Below, piece by piece: positions 10,030 through 19,865 of a DNA stretch of 64,000 nucleotides; positions within the stretch are counted from its first letter, which is position 1; each line of letters starts with the position of its first letter. Source of the DNA: Phlebotomus papatasi (taxonomy: Eukaryota; Arthropoda; Insecta; Diptera; Psychodidae). The position numbers and the translations under genes are program-made. The notes under the pieces are model-generated. The model did not search any database and was not told the DNA's origin. It worked only from the letters and a program-made list of their open reading frames with translations. The DNA lies in the NCBI RefSeq assembly GCF_024763615.1, contig NC_077224.1, positions 16,275,078-16,339,077 on the forward strand, in the 5' to 3' direction.

Positions 10030-10690
10030 ATAGATTTTAGGTGTGATTCCTTCTAATCACACCTATTGTAATCCTCGGATTTTCTCAAAGTGCTCCGATT
10101 GAGCTGAAATTCACAGGGTATATGTTTTGAACATCCCTGATGGCGAAAATCATAAGCCGGCAATTTCGGGTCCGGCTGCCGTCCGGCCGGCCGTCCGTAG
10201 TACGCAATATCTCTGGTTTGGAAAGAGATATCTTCATTTTTTTTTAAAATATATCTACGCGAGCGTACGACGATTTCTGTGCTATTAGTTTTTTGAAAAA
10301 CTGGTTCTAAATCGATTAAAAATCACGTTTTGTAGTTTATCTCGAAAATTAGGTATCCAATTTTGAATTTTTTATGTTTATGTTATAGTCCAGAAAATTT
10401 AGACCAATTTAAAAAAAAGATATTAGGACATTCGTCGAACGGTTCTCGAGATATCGTCGGTTGCGTCTACCTCTGTCGTATCTGCAAATGTTTTGTATCT
10501 GCATTTGGTGCAAGCAACAATACAGACGTTCCCTCTTGCGTGAAATGCTGACACAAAAGAAATGCAGATACGACAGAGGTAGACGCAACCGACGATATTT
10601 CACTTTAAAGATTCCAATTTTAAGAAAATTTGCTATTAACGTTAGACGGGAAAAAAAGCGGGAGAAGCGGCGTCGGAAAAGCTTTCCCCA
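10030..10690 (+). repeat. Interspersed repeat family R, copy 1 (interrupted)
   Basis: It shares long colinear stretches with 32211-32712. Examples are CACAGGGTATATGTTTT, CCGTCCGTAGTACGCAATAT, GCGTACGACGATTTCT and GCTATTAGTTTTTTGAAAAA; both end with GGGAAAAAAAGCGGGAGAAG. Copy 1 is interrupted by a hairpin at 10451-10598 that copy 2 lacks. The class is unknown and no protein is encoded. A start-like fragment (ACACCTATTGTAATCCTC) recurs near 37230. Confidence 0.75.
10451..10598. mobile_element. Perfect-arm hairpin MITE nested in repeat R
   Basis: The two 36-base outer arms are exact inverse complements. They begin ATATCGTCGGTTGCG and end CGCAACCGACGATAT, around a 76-base centre. Repeat R copy 2 (near 32630) has CTCGAGATATTTT uninterrupted where copy 1 has the hairpin, so it acts as an empty site. 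The duplicated target is ATAT or a shorter part of it; the palindromic target makes the exact limit ambiguous. Confidence 0.85.
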
Positions 10691-10692
10691 TA

Positions 10693-11578
10693 TAGGGTAG
10701 AGTAAGCCCTTTTCGCCACCTTAAGGTTTTATACCATTGTAATTCTTACAATTTTTGTCGAAATAAAATGAAATTTTCTGTACAGATTCTTTGAAGCATT
10801 GTCTATTAAACCAGAAAACTTCCCGGAGAGTTTTGGGCATCTAGTTGAAAAAATACATTTCTTGCAGCAATGCATGTTTCAGTACTTTTCGCCACCTTGT
10901 AAACACTTTTTCGCCACTTGTTTTTAATTGAATTTTAAGAAACAGCAGCTTTCGGAAACCCCCAAAAGTAGATGGCACAGTACTTTTCTCATTTATCACC
11001 GATACCAGACAATTATTAGAGTATTTCAAATTATTTTTTGCACATTTTTTATGTGAAAGAAAAATTAATCGAAAATTACACTCGTTTTGACTATAATCCG
11101 TGAGGTGTGCCACTTGTAAAATGCTTGGAAAAATATGTGGCGAAAAGTATTTACACAGCCGAAAAAAGTAAGCACTTTTCACCACATCCGAATTTCATTA
11201 ACTTTGTTAGATAACATTATTATAAATAATATTATAATAAAGTTTAGTTAATAAGAGATTGAGTTTCAGTGAAAAATATCAAATACTCTATAGCAAAAAC
11301 ACAAAATAATGCAAGATAATTTCTTTTAGCGTTGACAAGTTTCTTAAGAACTCCATATTTTTTTTGGTAATTGTTCACCATGTCGAGAATTTCTCTTAAT
11401 AATTTGCAAATAATCTATTCGGCAAAGAACCTGATATGGTTTTCTGATTCGTTGGACTAAATGTCACGAAATTATACTCATTTCGTAGTTCCATGAGCTC
11501 ATAATACCCTTAAATAGTGATTTTATTTGTAGGTGGCGAAAAAGTGCTTACTGGCGAAAAAGTACTGACTCTACCCTA
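10693..11578. mobile_element. Non-autonomous TIR element (GGGTAGAGTAAGC ends)
   Basis: It is bounded by TATAGGGTAGAGTAAGC and AGTACTGACTCTACCCTATA. TTTTCGCCACC near the left end and GGTGGCGAAAAAGTGC near the right are inverted. The terminal CTTTTCGCCAC motif resembles the element at 2928-3717, which suggests a related family. No transposase is visible. Confidence 0.65.
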
Positions 11579-11661
11579 TATAGCACTCTCTCACCCTCCC
11601 TCTCTACATAGTGAGTGTATATTCGAAGATTTGTAAGGTGGCATATACAATTCACGATCCG

Positions 11662-12450
11662 CGATGTCTTTCGCGAATTTTCGCGGGGCTCGAATATTTT
11701 CGGTGATTTTCGCGGGGCGCGAATTTTTTCGCGGAGTTTCGCGTGTCGCGTATTTTTTCGCGAATTTTCGCGGGGCGCGAATGTTTTCGCTGATTTTCGC
11801 GGGGCACAAATTTTTTCACTGATTTTTACGGAGCACGAATTTTTCGCGGATTTTCGCAGGGCGTGAAATTTTTCGCGGGTCGCGTATTTTTTCACGAATT
11901 TTCGCGGGGCGCAAATTTTTCCGCGGATATTCACGGGGCGCGTAATTTTTCGCGGAGTTTCGCGGGTCGCGTATTTTTTCGAAAAATTTCACGGGGCGCG
12001 AATTTTTTCACGAATTTTCGCGGGGCGCGAATTTTTTCACGAATTTTCGCGGGGCGCGAATTTTTTCGCGTGTTTTCACGGGGCGCGTAATTTTTCACGA
12101 AGTTTCGCGGGTCGCGTATTTTTTGCGAATTTTCGCGGGGCACGAATTTTTTCGCTGATTTTCGCGGGGACGAATTTTTTCCCTGATTTTTGCGGGTCGC
12201 GTCTTTTTCGCGAATTTTCGCGGGGCGTGAATTTTTTTCGCGGATTTTCGCCGGGCGCGAATTTTTTCGGGGATATTCGCGGGGCGCGTAATTTTTCGTG
12301 GAGTTTCGCGGTGCGCGAATTTTTTTCCTGATTTTTGAGGGGAGCGAATTTTTTGCGGATTTTCGCGGTGCGCGTATATTTTCGAAAAATTTCACGGGGC
12401 GCGAATTCTTTCGCGGATTTTCGCGGGGCGCGATTTTCTCGGGTCGCTGA
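11662..12450. repeat. GC-rich minisatellite, ~29-30 bp unit
   Basis: Around 27 imperfect tandem copies of a unit like GATTTTCGCGGGGCGCGAAT followed by TTTTTCGCG. It is strikingly rich in CG dinucleotides against an AT-rich background. Because the period hovers near a multiple of three and stops are rare, long frames are open on both strands. They encode only basic low-complexity sequence, and I do not regard them as genes. Confidence 0.9.
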
Positions 12451-12802
12451 CAGAGGTTCTCAATAAATGTAAAGTTGAGGCCCCTATCTCTCATTAGTTT
12501 CCGTGATAATCGACTTTAAAGATTTTCAGACACTTTTATGCATTTCTCATCCAATTTTCCTCATTAATAACGATATGTTACATACGATTTGAACGAAATT
12601 TGCATTATTTATGTACAAATATCGTTCGAGTTTGCCACAATCCAAATTTGCAATGAAGGAATCGCACCTCTATAAGCTGATCTAGGCTTATCACTGGCTT
12701 TCTGTATATATTGGAAATGCAAATTGATTTCTCCAATTGCCGCGAGATAATTATACAATATTGTTCCATCGTGCAATTGTTGTGAGATTGTGTCGGGTTT
12801 AT
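12451..12802. other. Upstream region of SDR 3
   Basis: Unique-looking sequence between the minisatellite and the SDR 3 TATA box. It contains GATA-type motifs (TTATCA near 12690, GATAA near 12746) that could be gut or fat-body enhancer sites. No gene is seen. Confidence 0.5.
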
Positions 12803-12840
12803 TATAAAAAGGTGGAGAAGTGATGAATAAAAGTTCAGTT
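12803..12840 (+). promoter_or_regulatory. TATA box and initiator that decide the SDR 3 start
   Basis: TATAAAAA starts at 12803 and a TTCAGTT initiator has its A at 12837, 34 bases downstream, the same spacing as in the odorant-receptor promoter at 60346. If transcription begins at 12837, the in-frame ATG at 12823 is not in the mRNA. That leaves an ATG at 12850 (only 13 bases into the leader) and the family-conserved one at 12895. Confidence 0.65.
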
Positions 12841-12894
12841 GATAGTCAAATGCCTAGAAGAAAAATTTCCTGTTCAGGAAAACGTGCAATTAAG

Positions 12895-13650
12895 ATGGAT
12901 CGTTGGGTGAATAGAGTGGCTGTGGTGACGGGAGCTAGTTCGGGAATTGGTGCAGAAATTGCCAAAGATCTCACAAAATCTGGAATGATTGTTGTGGGAT
13001 TGGCCAGGAGAGTTGAGCGTTTTGATGAGTTGAAAAGTGGTCTGCCGGATGAGCAGAAAAACAATTTTCACGGATTGAAGTGCGATGTGATGGATGAGGA
13101 GGAAGTTGCAAAGACTTTTGCAGCAATTGAGGAAAAATTTGGTGGAATTGATGTTTTGGTGAATAATGCTGGAGTCTATGATCCCTCCATGAAACTCTTC
13201 CAGGAGGGTAATTCGTCAAAAATCAGCGAAACTATCAATACAAATATCACGGGATTTATTTCATGTACCCGAGAAGCCTTCAAGTCCATGAAGAAACGCT
13301 CTTTTCCTGGTCATATCATCAACATGAACAGCATCTCGGGGCACAATGTACCCAATTTACCCACGGATTACTACTTCAATGTCTACGCAGCCACAAAGCA
13401 TGCCATCACAGCTCTAACTGAGACAGAAAGGCAGGAATTTGCCAAGGAACGATTGGGAATTAAAGTTTCCAGCATAAGTCCAGGAATTTGCCAGACAGAC
13501 TTATCCCCCCATTTCAGCAAAGAAGCCCTGGTCAGCTATCCACATCTCTATCCCCGAGACGTCTCAAATGCCGTCCTGTACGTTCTGGGAACTCCGCCAC
13601 ATGTTCAGATCCAGGAACTAACAATTAAACCCATCAGAGTGAATTCGTAA
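12895..13650 (+). CDS. Short-chain dehydrogenase/reductase, DHRS11/farnesol dehydrogenase-like (SDR 3)
   Basis: A 251-residue single-exon SDR counted from the conserved MDRW start. TGASSGIG is at 12-19, GLARR at 35-39, NNAG at 90-93, Ser146 in MNS, and Tyr164/Lys168 in YAATK. The frame is open further upstream: an ATG at 12850 would add 15 residues (MPRRKIS...RAIK), strongly basic and absent from the paralogues. Promoter positions rule out a third, earlier ATG (12823). The basic extension could be a targeting tail produced from the first ATG, with leaky scanning to MDRW; that is inference. AATAAA at 13684 follows the stop by about 35 bases. MITE family A lies just downstream. Confidence 0.9.
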   Translation: MDRWVNRVAVVTGASSGIGAEIAKDLTKSGMIVVGLARRVERFDELKSGLPDEQKNNFHGLKCDVMDEEEVAKTFAAIEEKFGGIDVLVNNAGVYDPSMKLFQEGNSSKISETINTNITGFISCTREAFKSMKKRSFPGHIINMNSISGHNVPNLPTDYYFNVYAATKHAITALTETERQEFAKERLGIKVSSISPGICQTDLSPHFSKEALVSYPHLYPRDVSNAVLYVLGTPPHVQIQELTIKPIRVNS

Positions 13651-13927
13651 ATTGCTGTGAAGTTTTTTTTTCTAAAATTCTTTAATAAAAGCATTTGTTT
13701 CTGCTTTACGTCTGAACATGTTTTACGTACTTCAGAGTTGTGATTTTTTTTTAATTACAATTTAATTGTGGACAGATGTTTAGTTCCTCTACAATGTCGT
13801 TACGTGTTACCTCATTCCAAAATTAGAGATTAGGAAAATGTAGGCATGATTCACACACAGTGAACCTTCAAACGATGTGAATTTTTCCTTTTGTTGCAAG
13901 GACCTAGTTCGTCATTTCTTAACCATA

Positions 13928-14233
13928 CACTGAGAAAAAAAGAGGCTGCGATTAACTTTTTTTCGTCATAACTTTAACACTTTTTGGGTATAAAAATATA
14001 AACATAATATAATAAACATAATATAAACATAACATACAAATATAAAAAATATAAACTTTTTAATTTTAATTTTACACCTTTTAAGGGTCAAATCAACATG
14101 TAAGAAGGGTAACTTTAACCCATAATACACCTAAAAAGGGTAATATTTACACCGTTTTCGAATCAATACTGCAGGGTAAAATTAACATTTTCAGAATGTT
14201 ATTTTGACTTTTTCGGATTTCTCTCACTCAGTG
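13928..14233 (+). mobile_element. MITE family A, copy 1
   Basis: Ends CACTGAGAAAAA and TCTCTCACTCAGTG, flanked by a TA duplication (13926-13927 and 14234-14235). It is longer than other copies because of an AT-rich ATAAACATA expansion near 14000-14070. The interior shows the family landmarks ATACACCTAAAAAGGGTAAT and CAATACTGCAGGGTAAAATT. Confidence 0.88.
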
Positions 14234-14356
14234 TAAGGTAGATAATCATTAACTTCATGGGACGAAATGAAAAAATGATAAACCAGATTTTTGCAAACAA
14301 AGAGAAAATTCTTATCGCTTGAAGGTTTACTGTGTGAGAACCATACCTACATTCCC

Positions 14357-15066
14357 CTAAGGTAATTGCACCAAATTTCGGCATAATTGCATACAAGCGT
14401 TAATCTTAAGTTTGAAACAGGGGTCCATCAAGCCTAATAAAAAGTGAAGCTATTTTTCACTTTTCCTTGTAAAAATTTTGCATCTATTGCACAGAGACTT
14501 AAACAAATTTTCTCGTAGTTCTTGTATTATTTCGGCGAGCATTATGAAATATGTATTTTTAGATAGCTTTTTATGCACAATTTGGAAATATATCAGATTG
14601 ATAAGTCAATTCTCTTTGGGGAAAAACTTGCCAGGACTCTTCAGTGCCTCTATGCAAAAACGTTTGGAAAAATGAAATGTCGAGAGGCCTCTGTTTGAAA
14701 TGTAATATTTTTAATACAAATTGATTTTTTTATTACTTATTTTTAAGGAGTGTTGCTTGAAACCTTGTAGACACTTTATTGTCTTTATTTTATCTACAAT
14801 CATACTTAATACATTTTAAAAAAAATAAAAAAAATAGAGACATAGCTTTGGTGGCATATTTCGGACACCTTCATTCTCATAGTTTCTTGCCCTTCCGGAA
14901 TCCTTCCAAACTCTTCTTTATATCATCTCGTTCGTCGAAACGATGTTTTTGTCATTTTTTAGCATCGTATAATCTCTAGAGTAAACCTAAAAATTCATGG
15001 AAACTTGAAGAACAAAAAAAGTGGCTGAAACTGCAAGCTGGCCGAATTTTGGTACACTTACCCTAT
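14357..15066. mobile_element. TIR element family G, uninterrupted copy
   Basis: It begins CTAAGGTAATTGCACCAAAT and ends GGTACACTTACCCTA. The interior shares TGCATACAAGCG, CTTGTAGACACTTTA and TAATCTCTAGAGTA with the copies at 8297 and 48143. It carries additional sequence near 14430-14690. No transposase frame is visible. Confidence 0.7.
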
Positions 15067-15340
15067 TATAATTTCTACTTTTCCATACTTACTATTTTTT
15101 CATTTTAATTATTTTAGAATTCGGAGAACTCTCTGAAATCTTTATAAAAATCTACTAAATCAGCTTCCTGAAGTTTTGAAGTTTAAAGAAACATTAACCT
15201 CTCGATATTTGCCAGTTTTTTTTTTTTGATTTTTTTGCTTAAATTTACCGGCCTAAGGTAAAGTTTGGAAAAACGGACATAGTGAATAATGGTATGTTAT
15301 ATGAAATTCGCAGAAAAACAATTGTTGGGATTTTCTTACG

Positions 15341-15522
15341 TAGTGGAAAATGCTCTCCCTTCGAACGTTTATGCCTTCGAATAATGTGAATTTCTTTTGT
15401 TTTTCGTAAGAGATTTATACTAAATTATCACGGAATTATCAACAATTGATGATAAGCCAACTAATATTTAATAAAAATGTGTAAGTCTCTTAGGAAAACT
15501 AAAAGAAAATTGACATTATTCT
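15341..15522. mobile_element. MITE family T, truncated copy
   Basis: The left arm (GTGGAAAATGCTCTCCCTTC, GAATAATGTGAATTTC) and centre match the full copies at 16382-16600 and 20478-20827. The right arm breaks off after AAAAGAAAATTGACATTATT. Confidence 0.7.
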
Positions 15523-15544
15523 TTTCTCACTTTGTTGATAAAAA

Positions 15545-15701
15545 GGTAGACTTGGCCCGCAAAATTTGATATAAATTGATTTATAGCATTAATGCGAAAA
15601 ATTAATGCGATTTTGTCTTCAATTTTTTAATGTGAAAAATATTTATGCTTTAGGTAAATTTAAACTTATTTTTGCAGGCCAAGTCCACTTCTTTATCAAT
15701 A
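15545..15701. repeat. Inverted-repeat element with GTAGACTTGGCC ends
   Basis: GTAGACTTGGCCCGCAAAAT on the left mirrors TTTTTGCAGGCCAAGTCCAC on the right around a very AT-rich centre. Non-coding. It directly abuts the truncated family T element. Confidence 0.6.
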
Positions 15702-16019
15702 AATAGAAAAACCCCAAATATTAAGTGGCTCAAAGACACAAATAACATATTTGGACGCTCACAAGCGACAATTAATGTGAATCACATTAAAATTTTAATG
15801 TGCAAGTGTGATAACGCCGTAAGGATCCGAGGTATCTGAAACTCTTGGAGCTCTTGTATCTTTGCGCAGCAGGGTCGGTTGTTGCCATGTCCTTTTCTAC
15901 CGCTTCCGCATAAAAAACATATGAAGTTGAGCTGTTTCTTAGGTGTCTACCTTTCTAAATTTTACCCTATTAATCATTTAGAAATTATACTGAAAATTCA
16001 AGTAAAGTATTTAGACATT
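15702..16019. other. Intergenic, nothing recognised
   Basis: AT-rich sequence with a short higher-GC island near 15815-15910. I find no coding region or RNA gene. Confidence 0.5.
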
Positions 16020-16320
16020 TACAACGTATTTTTTTCACAGATATTGTTTGTAGCATAATAACTTGACGAGCATTTTTTGTTCTTTTAGAAACATTTTGTC
16101 ATTTGTTCGAAAAGTTTTGCCAAACAAACAAAAATATACGAACAAATGTTTCTAAAAGAACATACAATGTTCGTAAAGTGATCATGTTACGAACAATGTT
16201 TGTGAAAAAAACTACAAACTTTTACAAATTTGTTTGTGGGTTGATTTACGAACATTTCGCAAGTTCCTAGTGGGAATTTACAAACATTTACGATTATATT
16301 TTTCAGTGTAGAGGATAAAT
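16020..16320. repeat. Fold-back family F, copy 1
   Basis: It contains many inverted copies of motifs like GTTCGTAAATGTTTGTAAA. Examples are ATTTTTTGTTCTTTTAGAAA against TTTCTAAAAGAACATACAAT, and GAACAATGTTTGTGAAAAAA. Related copies lie at 18285-18905 and 61766-62012. Non-coding. Confidence 0.7.
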
Positions 16321-16381
16321 GAAAAGAAATATAAACTTTTTTGCTTTTTTAACTTTGCTATAAAATTCACAAAAATCTATG

Positions 16382-16600
16382 TAAAGGAAAGTACTCTCCC
16401 TTCGAATGTTTATGCCTTCGAATAATGTGAATTTTCTTTTAGCTTTCTTAAGAGACTTACGCATTTCTATTAAATATTAGTTGGCTTATCATCAATTGTT
16501 GTTAATTCTGTGTTAATTTAATGAAAATCTCTTACGAGAAACCAAAGAAATTCACATTATTCGAAGGCATGAACGTTCGAAGGGAGAGTACTTTCCCCTA
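16382..16600. mobile_element. MITE family T, complete copy
   Basis: About 215 bp between TA dinucleotides. The ends AAGGAAAGTACTCTCCCTTC and GAAGGGAGAGTACTTTCCCC continue into arms of about 75 bases (CTTCGAATAATGTGAAT mirrored by ATTCACATTATTCGAAG). It can fold end to end. Confidence 0.85.
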
Positions 16601-16830
16601 GATAGCGCAATTATATAATTTGCCAATTAATTTAAGAAACATATTCTGCTGTTTTCTTTTGCATATACTCGTATGACTTTAGACAAGTCTTCCTATTTAT
16701 GAACGTACAGTCTTGTCGCGGAATCTTGAGTGCAAATTTCTATCAATACAAGATAACACAAAGTGCTTATTTTTGAAGATGAATTGCTAAAATACACGAT
16801 AAAGACTGATACAGAGTCTCTCAGTGTAAA

Positions 16831-17595
16831 ATGGATCGTTGGGTGAATAAAGTGGCTGTTGTGACGGGAGCGAGTGCAGGAATTGGTGCTCAAGTTGCCA
16901 AGGATTTGGCCACATTGGGAGTGATTGTCGTAGGATTGGCTCGAAGGGATGAAAGAGTCGAAGCTCTGAAAAATGAATTACCGGAAAAGGTGCGAAAAAA
17001 CCTGCATGGAATGAAGTGCGATGTGACAAACGAAGCCGAGATTGTCTCAGTATTTTCCAAGATTGTGGAAAAGTTTGGTGGAATTGATATTCTTATCAAT
17101 AACGCTGGGATTGGGAATTTTCATGTGAGGCTCATCGATCCTGGAAGTTCATCTTCAATCAATGATACAGTGCAGACAAATATTTTGGGATTGATCAATT
17201 GCACAAGACAAGCTTTCTCGTCCATGAAAGATAGAAAAGTTGCTGGTCACATTATCAATATTAGCAGTATGGCTGCTCATCGGTACTTGATACCTCCTCC
17301 AGGTCTTTCACATTTCAATTTCAATGTCTATCCAGCTACAAAGCATGCAGTGAAAGCCCTTACTGAACAATTTCGCCAGGAAGTGACCAAAGAGGGATTA
17401 GGGATCAAAGTCAGCAGCATTAGTCCACCAATTGTTGAATCAGAATTTGCTGAAGAATATCAAAGTGATATAATGAAGAAGCTACCGCATCTATTGCCCT
17501 CTGATATCTCTCAATCTGTTATCTACATCTTATCAACACCTCCACATGTGAATGTTCAAGACGTGCTGCTAAAACCCGTGGGAGCGTTGGCTTAA
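16831..17595 (+). CDS. Short-chain dehydrogenase/reductase, DHRS11/farnesol dehydrogenase-like (SDR 4, divergent)
   Basis: A 254-residue single-exon SDR with the usual catalytic set: TGASAGIG (12-19), GLARR, NNAG (90-93), Ser146 in ISS, Tyr167/Lys171 in YPATK. It departs from its siblings in three places: TGASAGIG instead of TGASSGIG; a proline-rich loop (IPPPG, about 154-158) between Ser and Tyr; and SPP instead of SPG after the active site, next to the nicotinamide-contacting loop. The fold should be kept, but substrate or cofactor handling may be changed. The start is the ATG of MDRW; TCAGTG at 16821 lies just upstream, and GATAA occurs at about 16752 and 16798. AATAAA is at 17626 and again about 10 bases later. 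Confidence 0.92.
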   Translation: MDRWVNKVAVVTGASAGIGAQVAKDLATLGVIVVGLARRDERVEALKNELPEKVRKNLHGMKCDVTNEAEIVSVFSKIVEKFGGIDILINNAGIGNFHVRLIDPGSSSSINDTVQTNILGLINCTRQAFSSMKDRKVAGHIINISSMAAHRYLIPPPGLSHFNFNVYPATKHAVKALTEQFRQEVTKEGLGIKVSSISPPIVESEFAEEYQSDIMKKLPHLLPSDISQSVIYILSTPPHVNVQDVLLKPVGALA

Positions 17596-18001
17596 GCTCT
17601 TCTATATAAATCTTAGTCATTTTTAAATAAATTCTCAATAAATTATGAGAACGCACGCAAACTTCAATTATTATAAACAATTATATCATTCTTGACGGAA
17701 TATTAACATTCCTGGGTGTTTGATAAATAGAGAAATTGTATATGGAAATTTTACTGGTTTCTATTGTTATTGTCAATTTGAAAAAAAGTGAATATTGGAT
17801 TATGGAGATGTTACACTGCTATTAAACATAATTCGCAATTCTGGATTGGATTCCTTATCTTGTTTTATTCAAAAATCACGCGATTTTTGTTCTCCAAACT
17901 GCGCGATCTGTGATCTTTATGTATTTATCGTTGCAGTTTTACTAATTTTGTCATTAACTTTTTATAAAATACGTACTAAATCACCCCTTGATAAGTACAT
18001 T
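17596..18001. other. SDR 4 3' region, otherwise unremarkable
   Basis: It holds the SDR 4 poly(A) signals (AATAAA at 17626 and near 17638) and then AT-rich sequence without a recognisable gene. Confidence 0.5.
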
Positions 18002-18255
18002 CACTGAGAAAAAAAAGAGGGTGCGATTAACATTTTTTCCTCAGAAATTTAACACTTTTTAGGTGTAAAAATATATGAACATTTTTTAATGTTAATTTTA
18101 CACCTTATTAAGGATAAAATTAACACGAAAAAGGGTACCTTTAACCCCTAATACACCTAAAAAAGGTAATATTTACACCGATTTTGGATCAATACTGCAG
18201 GGTAAAATTAACATTTCCGGAATGTTATTTTAACTTTTTCGGATTTCTCTCAGTG
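18002..18255 (+). mobile_element. MITE family A, copy 2
   Basis: 254 bp from CACTGAGAAAAAAAAG to TTTCTCTCAGTG, flanked by a TT duplication (18000-18001 and 18256-18257). This is close to the family consensus. Confidence 0.9.
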
Positions 18256-18284
18256 TTAATACAATTTAAGATTTGGAAGAGGTA

Positions 18285-18905
18285 ATTTCGTAAAATTGTT
18301 CGTAAATCTTTGTGGATTCCTATTGGGAACTTATGAAATGTTCGTAAATCGTATAACCCACTAAAAAGTTAACAAATATTGTTCGTAACATAATTATTTG
18401 ACAAGCTTTTATATGTTCTTCTGATAATTTGTTCGTAAATGTTTGTAAAAACACAAAAAATTTCGTAAAATTGTGTCATTTGTAAATGCTTGTCTGACAA
18501 ACAAAAATGTACGTGTAAAAGAAGAAAAATGATCATTAAGTGATTATACGACACTGAGAAAAAAAGGGTATGCGATTACCTTTTTTTCCTCGTAATTTTA
18601 ACACTTTTTAGGAGTAAAAATGTTTTTAATGTTATTTTTACACCTTTTTAAGTGTAAAATTAATATGAAAAAAGGTAACTTTAACCCACAATACACCTAA
18701 AAAGCATAATATTTACACCGATTTCGGATCAATACTGCAGGGTAAAATTAACATTTCCGGAATGTTATTTTAACTTTTTCGGATTTCTCTCAAGTGGAAT
18801 AATGTTTGTGAAAAAAGAACAAGCTTTTACAAACTTGTTTGTGAGTAAGTTCCCAATTGAAATTCACAAACATTTACGAGCAATTTTAAGAAATATTTTT
18901 TTCTG
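18285..18905. repeat. Fold-back family F, copy 2, split by a MITE
   Basis: The left arm holds GTTCGTAAAT and ACAAACAAAAATGTACGTG, and the right arm GTTTGTGAAAAAAGAACAAG and CACAAACATTTACGAG. It is interrupted at 18552-18796 by a family A MITE. Copy 1 at 16.0-16.3 kb provides the uninterrupted comparison. Confidence 0.75.
18552..18796 (+). mobile_element. MITE family A, copy 3 (nested)
   Basis: It runs from CACTGAGAAAAAAAGGG to TTTCTCTCAAGTG, with one changed base near the right end. A GA duplication flanks it (18550-18551 and 18797-18798). It sits inside fold-back family F. Confidence 0.9.
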
Positions 18906-19865
18906 TACGGTAATTTACCAAAAGTCGGACAGTGCTAAAAGTCGGACACATCTAAAATCGTACTTTAATGAAAGATCTTTTTAGAAGACAATTGCATATA
19001 AAATTGAGCTATTTTTAAAGTTCTGTACTAATTGGAGATTATTTCATCAAAAATTATTTTAGAAAATTTTGAAGGAAAATTTCCAATTTTTGAATGAAAA
19101 TGCCTCCATATTGGGTTTAATTTATTTCACGAAATTTTTGACAGTTTTCTTGCATTTTCCAAGTGCCTTGCGCTTTTTAGTAGCAAGAGTTAGAAATGTG
19201 TTTTTGTCGATTGTCTAGCCATTTCTAGCGAAAAATCAGAGGAAATCATCCTTCAAATCTTGCTTGGATTCCACTAGACATTTTCAGAAGAACACTCTTC
19301 GCATTTTTGGGAAACCACAAACACTTTTTTCACTTTTACCTGAAGTAAAACGACTAATTTTCATGAAAAAAACAATTTCGAATCGTATTGATTTTCTTTT
19401 GAAATTTTGTCAATAATGACTTTGATGTATTTTGTTTCGATGTGTACCGATTCATATTTAAGAAAATTTTTTAAGCGAAATACCTCAAATTGGATATGAC
19501 TTTTGTAGAAATTGCCTACACTTTTGACAAATTTCCTGCAAAAATCCTTCTTTTTGCCATTTTTTGAAGATCGTTTTTCATAGAATTTCCCCATACATCT
19601 TCAGTGTCCGCCTTTCCATATTTTACATTAAGTATCGTAAAAATTCTATAATTCGTACATCCTGAAGCTGTAAAAAATTAGAAACATTCCATAGGGTATA
19701 TGTGCCAAATTTCGACCAGCTTTAAATTTCGGCCATTTTGAGTGTAACTTCAGCCAAGCAACTAAATTAATTAGAATTATGGATTTAATCTTCAAATAGT
19801 TAATGATTTTTTTCCTTTTAGATTTTTATCATTTTTAGAATAAATTAAAGTTAGGTTAATTCACA
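18906..19865. other. Intergenic repeat-derived sequence
   Basis: No gene. The stretch 19080-19400 resembles 55480-55700 in inverse orientation (AATGCCTCCATATTGGGTTT against AAACCCAATATGGAGGCATT; also CGCATTTTTGGGAAA). The stretch 19695-19850 resembles 61590-61760 (GGATTTAATCTTCAAATAGT). GTCGGACA near 18936 and TGTCCGCC near 19605 may be remnants of opposite ends of one element. Confidence 0.5.

Noticed and set aside
11548..12494. Long open frames (up to ~187 codons) rich in Arg, Lys, Pro and Asn
   Set aside because: They lie in the CpG-rich minisatellite, are open on both strands because of the repeat period, and contain no domain.
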